Part shown: positions 1 through 10,778 of the stretch, one piece after another | How the letters are laid out: the number at the start of each line of letters is the position of its first letter | Position numbering within the stretch: the stretch's first letter is position 1 | Assembly (NCBI GenBank): GCA_024220525.1 | Contig: JAMYWO010000014.1 | Coordinates: 107,423 to 171,422, forward strand | DNA from: Cochliopodium minus | Taxonomy: Eukaryota > Discosea > Himatismenida > Cochliopodiidae | DNA length: 64,000 nucleotides | Direction of reading: 5' to 3' | Notes under the pieces: model-generated | The model's database searches: none | Seen by the model: the letters and a program-made list of their open reading frames with translations, nothing else | What the model was told of the DNA's origin: nothing | Program-made: the position numbers and the translations under genes

Positions 1-153
1 GACAACATTAACTAAATCGTTTGGTGATAAATAATTAGTGTTCTCCATCTTTATTTTTAAATAAAAAAAATATTATAAAAAATAAGAATAATGTTTTTTT
101 TTTTTGAATTAAAATTATAACTAAATATGAAATCTTTCTCAAATTTCTTCTTC

Positions 154-1564
154 TCAAAATTTCTTCAACCAAACCTTCCAAACCATTTCTAATTCTTGTA
201 AAACTTGTTTTACACGAGATAAGTTTGAAATCCAACATTTGGTTTGTTTGGTGGTGATTGAGATGGCCTTCATCAAATACACACGAGTCCTGGAGATGTT
301 GATGACATCTTTCCAATTCAAAACAAACACTGTAGGTTTGGGAAATTTCGCAAAGAAGCAAAAGTTATAATAACAAATATACATTCTTCCTTTAGCTGGA
401 ACATGAGTATCTCCTATGAAATAAAAAAAAAAAAATCAAATTAAAATTTTTTTTTGCATATTTTTTTTACATATTTTTTTTAAATTTTGAAATTTAATTA
501 CCCATGTACAATGAACATTTGTATGATGCAAAAAGTTCCAATTCTGACAAATTGAAACGGGAGGAGAATTTCGAGTAGAGATTGGAACTGACCACTGCAC
601 TGGTGAGCTCTTTTTCCTTAGGGAAGTAGTCTGGAACTTTTTCCAATCTGTCTAAAATCGTAACAGAATGTTTCTTGCCTTCAAAAATAACCAACTAAAA
701 AGAAAATGCAAAAAAGTTTAAAAAAAATTTTTAAAAAAATTATTTGGAAGAAAATTACTTCAATTAGTTCTTTCACTTTGTCTACGAAACAGAAGAGGTA
801 GCTGGAGTTGGTCAAAAGTTTAAACATCACATTGGTGGGACCTACTCTGCACATCTCTTTGATCTCGCTGATGTTAAACTGTATGATCCTGTTTGTAGAA
901 TTAGGAGAAACATACCCCTCAACAGAATCTGTACAAAAAAAAAAATAAAAAGAAAAAAAAATTTTAAAAAATAAGTAAAAAAAAAAAATTTATTTAAAAT
1001 TATTTCTAAAAAAATTTTAATAAAATTTAAAACAAAAACGAAAAAAAAAACACAAAAAAATTTTTTTTTTTCAAAAATGGATTTACCATTTGTGTCTTTT
1101 AGGGAGAGTGGAAAGAAACAAATTTTGTTGGTGGTGAGGTAGATGTATCCCTTTCTTTCTTCGGTGAGGATGTTCTCGAGTTTTTTCTTTCTCTTTTCAT
1201 CTATCTCTTTTTCTTCGGAGAATTTCTGGAAGACTGAGAAAGGGCTGTAATGGGCCAAAAATCTTTTCACTACTTCTTCACCTTTGAAAAGAAAAAAAAA
1301 TTAAAATTAAAAATTCATCAAAAAAATTTTAAATTTAAAAAATTAAAATAAAAAAATTGATGAAAAATTTAAATAAAAAAATAAAAAATAAAAAAATAAA
1401 AAACTCAAAAAAAAAATAAAAAATTAAATAAAAAAATCAAAAATAAAATAAATTTTTTTTAACCTATTGGGATTGCAATTTGGAACTGAGAGAGTTTAAC
1501 GAAGGTTGCTCCTTTGTAGTTGGAGATGTAATGTTTTGCTTCTTTATCTCCAAATTTTTCTCTT
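154..1564 (-). CDS. Tandem GRAM-domain protein (TBC1D8/9-like N-terminal part), 5' end cut at seam
   Basis: About five exons read right to left: 1564-~1464, ~1283-1090, ~915-760, ~700-500 and ~413-154. The first GRAM-like module contains GYIYLTTNKICFFPLSL. The second reads FNLSELELFASYKCSLYMG, then GRMYICYYNFCFF, then the VLNWKDVINI strand. This spacing and the paired modules match the N-terminal half of TBC1D8/TBC1D9 Rab-GAPs, where GRAM domains bind membranes. The frame stops at 154 right after the second module, so no TBC catalytic domain is seen; it could lie in an unrecognised exon left of the window, or the protein may be GRAM-only. The start codon is missing because the reading frame runs into the single n at 1565. 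Family assignment is by motif memory; function is inferred. Confidence 0.6.
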
Positions 1565-1565
1565 N
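1565..1565. other. Contig seam (single n)
   Basis: One undetermined base joins unrelated sequence. To the left is the 5' part of a minus-strand GRAM gene. To the right is a plus-strand Ras 3' exon with no upstream exons. The first 77 bases after the n recur exactly, inverted, at 53875-53951. Confidence 0.95.
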
Positions 1566-1658
1566 CTTGTCAGACTTGTCAAAAAACACAAAAATGATAC
1601 CAATGAACCTTCTGAGGAGAAGGATACTGCTAGTGGTGGTTGCTGTATCATCTACTAA
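1566..1658 (+). CDS. Ras/Ral-like small GTPase, copy 2, C-terminal fragment
   Basis: Thirty codons plus TAA encode the last residues of a Ras-family GTPase, ending in GGCCIIY. CIIY is a CaaX-type prenylation box and the preceding Cys is a likely palmitoylation site, so the product should be membrane-anchored. The peptide equals the C-terminus of the complete Ras gene at 53859-54773. The DNA is identical for 77 bp and then differs only by synonymous changes (TGC TGT ATC ATC TAC against TGT TGC ATC ATT TAT), and the 3' flanks are unrelated. This is therefore a second gene, not a copy of the same locus. Its exon 1 is probably the one at 35605-35699. The middle is missing because the assembler collapsed the shared part. 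Confidence 0.9.
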   Translation, partial: LVRLVKKHKNDTNEPSEEKDTASGGCCIIY

Positions 1659-2219
1659 AACAAATTACCTTTCCTTTTAAGATATTTTCTTCACTTTTTA
1701 AAAAAAAATTTATTTGAAAAATTTTTTTGTATAAATTAAAAAAATTTAAGTTTTTAAAAGAATGATGCTTTTATTTTGTTTTCTATAATTTTGGATTATG
1801 AAATCTTGGGGCAAAAAGATATTTTCTATTATATTTATATTTTTGATAACTCTCAAATATCATTGTTTTAAGAATGTGCTTGTAATTCAAAAATCTATTC
1901 AGGTATATTTTATTTCTCACATTTTTGTTGGTGGATTGAAATATAAATTAAATTTGGATATATTTTTTATATTTTTCAGTATATTTTTATTATTGAAAGG
2001 GGGATTTATCTTTTGTATTTGAATAGTTTTAAAAATACTCATATTTGAAATCATAACTAGTTATAATTAAACAAATTTAAAATATTAATAAACACGCCGA
2101 TTATTGTAAAGGTGTTTTTATATAAGTTACAAATTGTATTATTTGGAAGAAATACAGTTTTAAAGAAATATAAAAAAAATTATAAAAAAAAAAAAATTAA
2201 AGCTATTTATTAAAAAGAA
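1659..2219. other. Intergenic AT-rich stretch
   Basis: Flank between the Ras copy-2 stop and the GATA gene start. It is T-rich with several open frames (for example 1798-2022) that give only hydrophobic F/I/L/Y strings typical of AT-rich non-coding DNA. I see no gene or RNA in it. Confidence 0.6.
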
Positions 2220-2800
2220 ATGAGAAGAAACAAAGATGAAGAGGAATATAATGATCAAAATGATTATGATGAAGATAGTACATCTGAAGAATATCAAGTC
2301 TTACCAGAGTATTTTTTTTTTTAAAAAATTTATAAACCACATATTCCCGGAGCAACTACTATAACATAAAATATAATAAAATATTTTTTAAAACTTTTTT
2401 TTTTATTTTATTTTTATCATTTAGTTCTTTGCTCATAGTTGATAAAAACAAATTTGAACCTCCTTATATAATGAAGCGTAAAACCATAGGTATGAAAAAA
2501 TTTTTATATTTTAATTAATTTCTTTCTCATTTTCTGATTATTCTTAAAATCAACAAAATAAAACAGATATACGCAAGAGAAAAAGAAGAACAAATGAAAT
2601 TGAAAATGAGAGAAAGGTTAAAACATAAATTTACACCAAATTAATATTTAAAAAAAAAAAAAAAAAAAAAATTTAATTATATTTTTGCTAATCTATTTAT
2701 TTATATCCATAGCATTATAAACAATTCCCTGGAAAATTTTGCTGGTATTGTGGAACCACAAAAACAACGGAATGGAGAAGAGGTCCAGATAGAAAGAACT
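2220..2800 (+). CDS. GATA-type zinc-finger transcription factor, truncated at seam
   Basis: Four exons (2220-~2307, ~2425-2490, ~2567-2617, ~2713-2800) give an acidic N-terminus (MRRNKDEEEYNDQNDYDEDS), a basic stretch (DIRKRKRRTNEIENERK) and the first half of a GATA finger, CWYCGTTKTTEWRRGPDRKN. The first CxxC and the TxxWRRGP core are diagnostic; the second zinc pair (CNACG) should follow within a few residues but the contig ends at the n at 2801. The frame happens to stay open across the n into the oxidoreductase tail, giving a false C-terminus. GATA factors bind WGATAR DNA in the nucleus. The first Met is the only one in frame after an upstream stop-rich stretch. Confident on family, not on the full gene. 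Confidence 0.75.
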
Positions 2801-2801
2801 N
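2801..2801. other. Contig seam (single n)
   Basis: The n interrupts the GATA finger codon series. The 77 bases that follow (2802-2878) are identical to 38894-38970, the end of another contig in this window. Confidence 0.95.
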
Positions 2802-2834
2802 CAATCTCAAAAGTTTGTTAACAATTACTTTTAA
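2802..2834 (+). CDS. FAD oxidoreductase, last ten codons (contig-edge fragment)
   Basis: Reads QSQKFVNNYF then TAA, identical in DNA to the end of the oxidoreductase copy at 37495-38926. It is the shared 77-base contig overlap rather than an independent gene fragment, or the tail of a third copy whose body lies outside this contig. Confidence 0.8.
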   Translation, partial: QSQKFVNNYF

Positions 2835-2936
2835 TTATGGGAAAAATGAAAGTTTCAAAGAAAAAGAGTTTTAAAAAGATTAAAAGATGAATTTAAAAAT
2901 AAATAATTTATTTGAAAATTTTTTTTTTGAATTAAA

Positions 2937-5900
2937 TTAAATTGTCTTTATATCTCCACAAAAAGACAACAAACACAAAGAATTTTGAAGAAGAACTTGC
3001 AATCTTTCCCAAACCAATTTGTGATGCTTCTCGATCTTTTTGAGATAAGGAACAAGGAGCTCTTGAGATTTGATCAAATCACCATGTATCTTTAAAAAGA
3101 TGCTCATATAAGTTTGTACGAGTTCGAAATCTCTCATGGTTTTGATGGAGGCGATGAGGAACTTCATGAACATCACGATTTCGATCCAGTTGTTATCCAA
3201 GGACAATAATCTAATGGATAAATCAATGGATGAAGGAGATTGTTCTTTAAGGTGATCTGAAAATTTTTCATCTTTTTTGAAAAAAATTAAAAATAAAATA
3301 AATTATTTTTCTTAAATTAAAAATGAATAAAAATTTAAAAAATTACAATTTTTTGTTTGATCTGCTTCTTCTAAAAGAGACAAGAAAGGAGTCTTAATTT
3401 TAGTTTCAGGAAGAGGCCTCAGAGCAGATTCAGAGGAATCCTTCTTGAGAAAAGCGCTGCCAGTGAAAAAACTGATGGACTCCATCTCCTCCTGCTTCAA
3501 AAGATCGTTACCGTAGATTTTTTGACCGAGGGGAGTAGGTAAAAAGAAAGGAGCTTCAACATCTTGATTCTTTTGTTCTTTAACTTGGTTTCTTTCCTTG
3601 ATGAGATCCAAGTGATAAAGTTTCAGCCATTTGGATTTGTCGTATCGAGAGAGAGTGAGCTCGTTTTCGATTTGAGGCAAGACTTTGTATTTTTTGTTGA
3701 GGACATCCCATTTTTCTTCCTTTTGGTCGGATTGGTTGTCGGAATCAGAGTCTTCATCTGATATATCTTCGCCGGTTCTTTGGTTCTTTCTATTCTCTTT
3801 ATCTTCTTCACCTTCTTCGTCATCTTCTTCTTCTTCTTCATCATTATGTTGAGAGAGCTGACTTGGAAGGGAGGAGAGAACGTAAGGGTTGGTGATGGGT
3901 TTAAGGGGGACATGTTTAAAATGAGAAATGTTGGTCCAAAGGAAAACAGAGAGTTCCTCACTATGTGTAGTCGCAATAAATTCTCCATCAGCCGAAAAAA
4001 CCACGTTTTTGGGGATTTTTTCCACAGAAAAACTGTCAATGAGATGCCCCGAAAGAAGATCCCAGGTCCTGATGGTCATGTCACTCGAACAAGAAACAAT
4101 CCACTTGCAATCATGGCTGAAAGTCAAGTCGGAAATGATGTTGGTGTGCCCCTCGAACACTCTGATCAAGTTGTAAGTCTCCACATCAAAAACTCTGATC
4201 ACGAAATCGTCACAAGCAACCGCCAACAAAGAGTTTCCTCGGTACAACCTTCCCATCGTGACAGGAGAATCAAGAGAGATCGTTTTCAAATGTACGAGTT
4301 CTTTAAATGACCAAAACTTGATAGTTTTGTCGAGAGAAGCCGTCACGATCTTGTTGTTTTGGAAATCGCAGTCGATAAACTCGATGGAGGATTTGTGGGC
4401 TTTCTTGTTCTTCCCTCTGAACAACCCTGATTGGATGTTGTACTTGAAAATTGCTCCTTTTGATGTTCCCAACAATGCAAAGTTTCCGCAGGGTGTGATA
4501 CTGATCGACTTTGCAGAGGTTCCTGTTTTTAGAGTTTTCCTTGTCAACTTGTTGTTTTCAAAGTTCCAAGTGTGTCCTACAGGGGAATTCTCGTGGCAAG
4601 TAATAATGTTGTCCCATTCTTTCAGAAAGAATAAGTAAAAAAAAATAGTGAAGTATTAATATTAAAAAATTTTAAATAAATTTTCAAAAAGAAAAATAAT
4701 TGAAATTAAAACAACAAATTTATTTTACAAAAATTTATTTTACAATTCAAAAAACTTTTTCAAACTAAATATAATAAATATTTCAAAAAAAAAAAAAATT
4801 CAAAATAATTCAAAAAAAAATTAAGTTATTTTTTAAATAATAATTAAAAAAAAAAATAAAAGAGTATGAAAAAAATTACAAAAAATAATTTGTTTTTTTT
4901 TTTACCCCTTTCTTTTATAGATTCACATGCAATACTTATTATGTTTGTTTGAGGTGGATTGAAATATCCTGTATCCAGCTTTTTCCCTTTGTGTCCTCCA
5001 AACTTGGTGATGACATCTCTGTTAGTGACGAACTTGAGCAAATTATTTCCACTCGCACAAATAATGGAGTGAGAGTCCTCTGTGTATGGTACAATGAAAC
5101 TAGGTTCAACAACACATCCTATTTTTGATTTGAGAAGTCTAGGTTTTCCATCCTTTAAAAAATTTTTTTTTTTAAAAAAAAATGTTACAACTCAACCAAA
5201 AAATCAGAAAAATAATTTAAATTCATTTAAAAAAAAATGAAAAAAATTTTTATTTTTTAAAATTATTTTTCATTTAATTTTTTTGAAAAAATTATTAATT
5301 TAATGTTTTAAAATATTTTTTAGATTATAAAACTTCTAATATAATTTTTTTGAAAAAAAACAGAATTAAAAAAATTAAAAAAAAATTTAAAATAATTTTA
5401 CAATTGAATCGAAGATCCAGATCTTGAGAGCATTATCTCCACCAGTAGATACAAAAACAGGCTCCTTATTCAAAAAAGAAACGCAGCTGACACCATCCTC
5501 ATGAATGTCCTTGACAGAAGCGTGCAACTTCTGCTTGTCAAGATCCCAAACGTTAAGCTCGCCATTGGCATGAGCGGAAATAAAAAAAGGCAAGCCGTCA
5601 GTCCTAAAAGACAAAGAGGTGACATACGATTGGGTGTTGAAGATCATCAATGATTTGTCGAATTTTAAGTTGTGAATGACGATACTTCCGTTGGAGAGAC
5701 CTATTGCTACTACGTCTACTGCTGGTGATTGGGCGATGTCTGATATTTCTTTTTCCCATCCGTTGAATGTGTACACTAGTGATTCTGTGTTGACGTTCCA
5801 CAACTCCATTGTTCCGTTTTCATATCCTATCAAAATCTTGTTTCTAAATAATAAAATCAAATTAAGAAAATAAAAAATAAAAATAAATTAAAAATAAAAA

Positions 5901-6780
5901 CAAATAAAAACAAATAAAAACAAATAAAAATAATAAATAAATTTATAAATGTAAAAATAAAAATAAATACAAATAAATACAAAAATTAAAATAAAAATTA
6001 AATAGATTTTATGAAATTAATGAACAAGAATAAATAATGAATAAAAAATTGCAAAATTTAAATTGATTCTTAGAAAAATAAAAAAAAAAAAAAATTTAGA
6101 AATTTTCAATTAATAAAGTGGAAAGATCAGCAACAAATTAAGTTCCTATTTCTTTTGTTTGTTTTTTTTGAATAATTTTTTTTTTTTCTTACAAGTATGT
6201 TGCAGGGTGAAATAATGTTGTCACCTTGTTTTCTTTTTTCAAAGAAAATTTCTTCACGAAAAACAAATCTTGTATCTCCTTTATCTCCCAAACACAAACT
6301 TCATTCGTTTCATCCAATGATAATAAATATTTTCCAAATACAAGCAAATGATTAATTTCCCTCTGATGATGTTTTTCGCTTTTTATCTCTCCTATCTTCT
6401 TTCCTCTTCTCCATCTACTCAATTTTCTCCCTTCTGCTATAAATACACTATCATAATCTCTGGTGAATGCTGTTATTTTATCTTCAGTTTCATCACTCAC
6501 AAATGCCAATCTCAATTTTTTAACCTTTTTAAAAAAAAAAAAATTTTATTTTTGGGAAATTATATAGAAAGGAGAAATATAATTTGATCAAGATTTAAGA
6601 TTTATTTATATCTCGATGATTCATATTATGATTGATCGATATTTATATTACGTTATATGTTTGATGTCTTTTTCCGATTCTTGTTGTGATGAATGAATCC
6701 CATTTATTGTGATGAACCATAAATTTGTTTTCATCTGTAACATATCCTAATGCTCTATAAGGAGTAAAAAGTTGGGACAT
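2937..6780 (-). CDS. UTP21: U3 snoRNP / SSU processome WD40 protein Utp21 (WDR36)
   Basis: Six exons (6780-6652, 6524-~6191, ~5845-5397, ~5153-4907, ~4626-3354, ~3268-2937) encode about 920 residues, close to human WDR36. The N-terminus MSQLFTPYRALGYVTDENKF matches the conserved LFxPYRALG start. Two WD40 propellers follow, with repeats such as GHTNIISDLTFSHDCKWIVS and a conserved YNIQSGLFRG. The Utp21 C-terminal domain holds RDFELVQTYMSIFLKIHG. An acidic insert (EEEEEDDEEGEEDKEN) sits between propeller and C-terminal domain. Utp21 is part of the UTP-B module that assembles on pre-rRNA in the nucleolus for 18S processing. Splice phases join cleanly across all six exons. The gene looks complete. 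Confidence 0.92.
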
Positions 6781-6974
6781 ATTTCTTCAATTTTTTTTTT
6801 ATTTAAATTAAATTTTCGATGAAAAAAATTTGATCCAAGAAAAGAAAGAAGAGGTGATGAACATTTAGAAAAGAATGTTGAAAAAGTGGATTTTTGAATA
6901 TTTTTTTTTTTTTATTTAAATTATATAAAGACAAAATATAAATTTTTCCTTTTTTTGTGTTGATCCATCACCTC

Positions 6975-7640
6975 TCACTTGTTTTGTTCGAGCTGTTTTA
7001 TGAGATCATCACAAAGATTGACCAACTCCTTGTTCTCCTTTTGTTTGAGAGAAAGTTGATTGGTGAGATTCTTGATTTCGAGTTCATTCTTTTGGAGCTT
7101 GACTTGAACAAGTTGATTGTGGGCATTATGTTGCTCAGTAAAGTTTTTAATCTTATCATTAGCTTGAACCATCTTCCTTTCGTATTGAAGCTTCAAGTTT
7201 TGATAATCTTGTTCGAGATTGGCGAGTCTTTGGTTGGTTTTGAGTAATTGGGACTCTTTTTCTTTCTCCTTCTCTTTCTTGCTGAGTTGTTCTTGTTTAA
7301 GTAAATTGTGTTGATGAAGGATTTGAGAATAAAGCTTCTCATAGTCCAAAATCTTGAGTTTCAAGTTCTCGCTTTCGTGTTTGAGTGAAGAGACCACCAG
7401 TTTTTGTTTCTCTTCTTGTTTCTTGTGAGATTCGAGAAGGGAGCTAATGGTACTTTCGTATTCTTGGATGGCTTCCTGGAATTGTCTGTTGACATAAAGT
7501 TCTTGTTCGTATTGCTTTTGAAGTTGAAGAAACTTTTCGTTCATGAAATTTTTCTCGTTCAAAACTCTGTCAATAGCATCCTTTTTCATTTGCTGCATTT
7601 GTAATTCAGTGTACTTTGGAATATCGCTTGGGTCTCTGAC
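6975..7640 (-). other. Predicted C-terminal coiled coil of the repeat protein
   Basis: Dense heptad-like K/E/L/Q sequence (for example LKLQYERKMVQANDKIKNF) running to the stop. It contains almost no Pro or Gly, in contrast to the proline-containing repeat region. Confidence 0.65.
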
Positions 7641-10289
7641 TAAAGTTACAACGCGGGAATTAGTCTTTCCAGAGTTTGAAACAGGAGAACCACTCCACAC
7701 TTTGATGGTTTGTTTGATCTTTTCGATTTCCTCTTGGAGAGAAGTAGTGGTAGAACTTGTGCTGGTTGGGATTTCCAATTTGGGTTGAATAGTGATGTTA
7801 TTTTCTATGTTGGACAACTTCTTTTTGAGATCAGAAAGATCAAAACTGCTTCCATTGTTAGAATGTGTATTCTGTGTATTTGTTTCTTCTGTTGTTCTAT
7901 TTACAGTATTGGTTGAAACAGGGGTGGTTGGTGGGGGAATGGAAGAAAAATTAATGTTGTTTGGAGTAGTATCATTGAGTTGCATTGATTTTTTTATTCT
8001 CATGATCTCATCCATTACGTTGGAAGAGCTAGAGGATGTGCTGACAGGTTCATTGGGAGGAATTGGAAGTTTAGTTTCATTGTGATTGGATTGATTTTCA
8101 TTGCTTTTTTGTGTGTATTGTTGCAATCTTTTTATTTGTTCGGAAATGTCAATGGTGTCAGATGGAGTTTCTTTAGGAGTTTCTTGTACTTTGATTTCTA
8201 CTTTTGATAGAGGTTCTTCTTTTTGCTCGGATGATACAACCATGAAATCATCTCCACCTGATTTATTTTGCATCTCCATCTTTTTCTTCATCATATCTTC
8301 TTTCATCTTTCTTCTTTGTTCTTCCCTTTGTTGTCTTTGAAGCTCCAACTTTCTGTCTTGTTCCTCATTTCCTGTTGATTTTGGGGGTTCTACCTTCTTT
8401 GGAGGTTGCTTTACTTCAATCTCTCCCTTTGGTGTTTCTTGAACTGTTTCGTTTGGTGTTTCAACAATAACTATGTCATTATTTTGTTCTTTGGGACTGA
8501 ATGATGCAACCATTGAATCTTGCATTTCCGCCTTTCTCTTCATCATATCTTCTTTCATTTTTCTTCTTTGTTCTTCCCTTTGTTGTCTGTGAAGCTCCAA
8601 CTTTCTATCTAGTTCCTCGTTTCCTGTTGATTTTGGAGGCTCTACCTTCTTTGGCTGTCTTACTTCTACTGCTTCTTCATTAATGGTTTCTTGAACAGGT
8701 TCCTCCTTTGGTGTTTCTTGAACTGTTTCCTTTGCTGTTTCAACAACAACTATATCATTATTGTGTTCTTTAGGATTGGATGATACAACCATGAAATCAT
8801 CTCCACCAGATTTGTTTTGCATTTCCATCTTTTTCTTCATCATATCTTCTTTCATCTTTCTTCTTTGTTCTTCCCTTTGTTGTCTTTGAAGCTCCAACTT
8901 TCTGTCTTGTTCCTCATTTCCGGTAGATTTTGGTGGTTCTACTTTTTTTGGAGGTTGCTTTACTTCAATCTCTTCCTTTGGTGTTTCTTGAACTGTTTCG
9001 TTTGGTGTTTCGACAACAACTACGTCATTATTTTGTTCTTTAGGATTGGATGATACGACCATGAAATCATCTCCACCAGATTTGTTTTGCATTTCCATCT
9101 TTTTCTTCATCATATCTTCTTTCATTTTTCTTCTTTGTTCTTCCCTTTGTTGTCTTTGGAGCTCCAACTTTCTGTCTTGTTCCTCATTTCCGGTAGATTT
9201 TGGTGGTTCTACTTTTTTTGGAGGTTGCTTTACTTCAATCTCTTCCTTTGGTGTTTCTTGAACTGTTTCGTTTGGAGTTTCAATAACTACGTCATTATTT
9301 TGTTCTTTGGGACTGGATGATACGACCATGAAATCATCTCCACCTGATTTATTTTGCATTTCCATCTTTTTCTTCATCATATCTTCTTTCATTTTTCTTC
9401 TTTGTTCTTCCCTTTGAAGTCTTTGTTGTTCTAACTTTTCTTCATTACCTAATGATTTTGGTGGTTCTACTTTTGGGGATTGTGTATTTTCCTCGGTTGA
9501 TTCGGATAGTGTATTGTTTGTTTCTTTTGGAGTTTCTTTGATTTCAACTTGAGATTCTTTTTGATTGGATGATACAACCATGAAATCATCTCCACCAGAC
9601 TTATTTTGCATCTCCATCTTTTTCTTCATCATATCTTCTTTCATTTTTCTTCTTTGCTCTTCCCTTTGAAGTCTTTGTTGTTCTAACTTTTCTTCATTAC
9701 CTAATGGTTTTGGTGATTCTGTGGTTTTGGGTATATTTGATGGTGTTTCAATATTCAGTGTATCATTGGTTTCTTTTTCATTTGTATTTGTTGAATTGTT
9801 GCTTGATACAATTATGGGTTCATTATTCAAATCTTCAACTGATATATATTTAATTTAGAGTGTAAATATTTAAAGTATATTGGATATATTTTTTTTTGTG
9901 TTGAATAAAAATTAATATTCTCCAATTATTTTCATACCTTTATCATTTGATTCATTATTACCAACCACCAAAATATCTCCATTGGTTTCTATCTCTATTT
10001 TCTTTTGCATAGCTTCCTGCTTTCTCCTTTGGATATCCTCCCTCATCTTCTGCCTCATCTCCTCTCTTTTCTTTCTTTCCAATTCTTTTTTTTCTTCAGG
10101 ATCCATATTTTGCGAATTTTCTTGATTCTCTTGGTTCTCTATATTCAAATTTTTTTTTTTTTTTTCTATTTTTACTTCAACCATTTTTTCAAAATTGCCC
10201 ATCAACAAATCCGATGAAAGAGTCAAATCTTCATCTTCTTCAAAACAATATCTCTTTGTATTTTCACTGCTAGTTATATCTTTTAACAT
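6975..10289 (-). CDS. Coiled-coil protein with six near-identical internal repeats
   Basis: Two exons (10289-~9938 and ~9842-6975; splice joins NDK to VEDLNN) encode about 1,070 residues. I do not recognise the family. Residues ~130-700 hold six copies of an 80-95 residue repeat, each with REEQRRKMKEDMMKKKMEMQ, mostly followed by NKSGGDDFMVVSS, and a linker rich in ETPKE and KKVEPPKS. Copy five has lost the SGGDDF segment. Exon 1 carries an older divergent copy (REEMRQKMREDIQRRKQEAM ... DILVVGNN). The last ~230 residues are a long coiled coil. Each repeat is a charged helix followed by a short hydrophobic patch, which suggests a repeated binding module, possibly for a cytoskeletal or scaffold partner; that is inference only. 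Start is the first Met after stops. Confidence 0.8.
8225..9770 (-). repeat. Six tandem coding repeats of about 240-290 bp
   Basis: Repeat units start near 9735, 9450, 9195, 8935, 8640 and 8385 (minus strand). The core encoding RRKMKEDMMKKKMEMQ is almost base-identical between copies; most differences fall in the linkers. Units three, four and six share the TGNEEQDRKLELQRQQ start, units one and two share LGNEEKLEQQRLQ. This pattern suggests expansion by unequal crossing-over, in at least two steps. Confidence 0.85.
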
Positions 10290-10778
10290 TTTATTTAAGA
10301 AATAAAATTCGTTATTTCTGTTTTTTTTTTTTATTTTTATTATAGACTATTTCAAAATTGCGCTCAAAAAAAACCAATTTATTGAATAACTGAATTAAAT
10401 AAAGAATTTTAAATTTAATTTGATCCTTTTCCAATAAAATCAATGAATCTTTTCTACTTCCATTTTTCAAAAATTATTTTCTAATCATTAAATGAAAATA
10501 CTCAAGAAATTAGATTTAAAGTTGTTTATTTAAAACCGTTAAATAAAAATTATTATTTTTTTTATTAAATTTTGGGTTAAATATATTTGGGTTTTTATGG
10601 TTTGGGTTTACTAAAACAAAAGAATAATCAATTTTTTTTTACTTCAATAAGTAATATTTTTTGAATCATTCAAAATGAGAAGGATCTCATAAGAAATTAT
10701 ACTCTTTTTAAAATTCTGTTCCTGCAAAAATATTATAAAAAAATTGGGTTTAAAATTTTGGGTTAATTTTATCAGATA
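10290..10778. other. Divergent intergenic region
   Basis: Lies between the start codons of the repeat protein (-) and the Myb protein (+), so it probably holds both promoters. AT-rich; it contains several GGGTTAAA/TGGGTTTA-like words near 10570-10620 and 10740-10770 but no motif I can name. Confidence 0.5.

Noticed and set aside
1566-1658. Processed Ras pseudogene or retro-copy
   Set aside because: The fragment starts exactly at a contig edge and all its differences from copy 1 are silent; an assembly-split functional gene explains it better.
1798-2022. Possible small membrane protein
   Set aside because: Composition is what random T-rich DNA gives; no splice or start context.
2802-2878. 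Transposon-like dispersed repeat shared with 38894-38970
   Set aside because: The match is exactly 77 bp and ends at contig edges, as expected from an assembler k-mer overlap.
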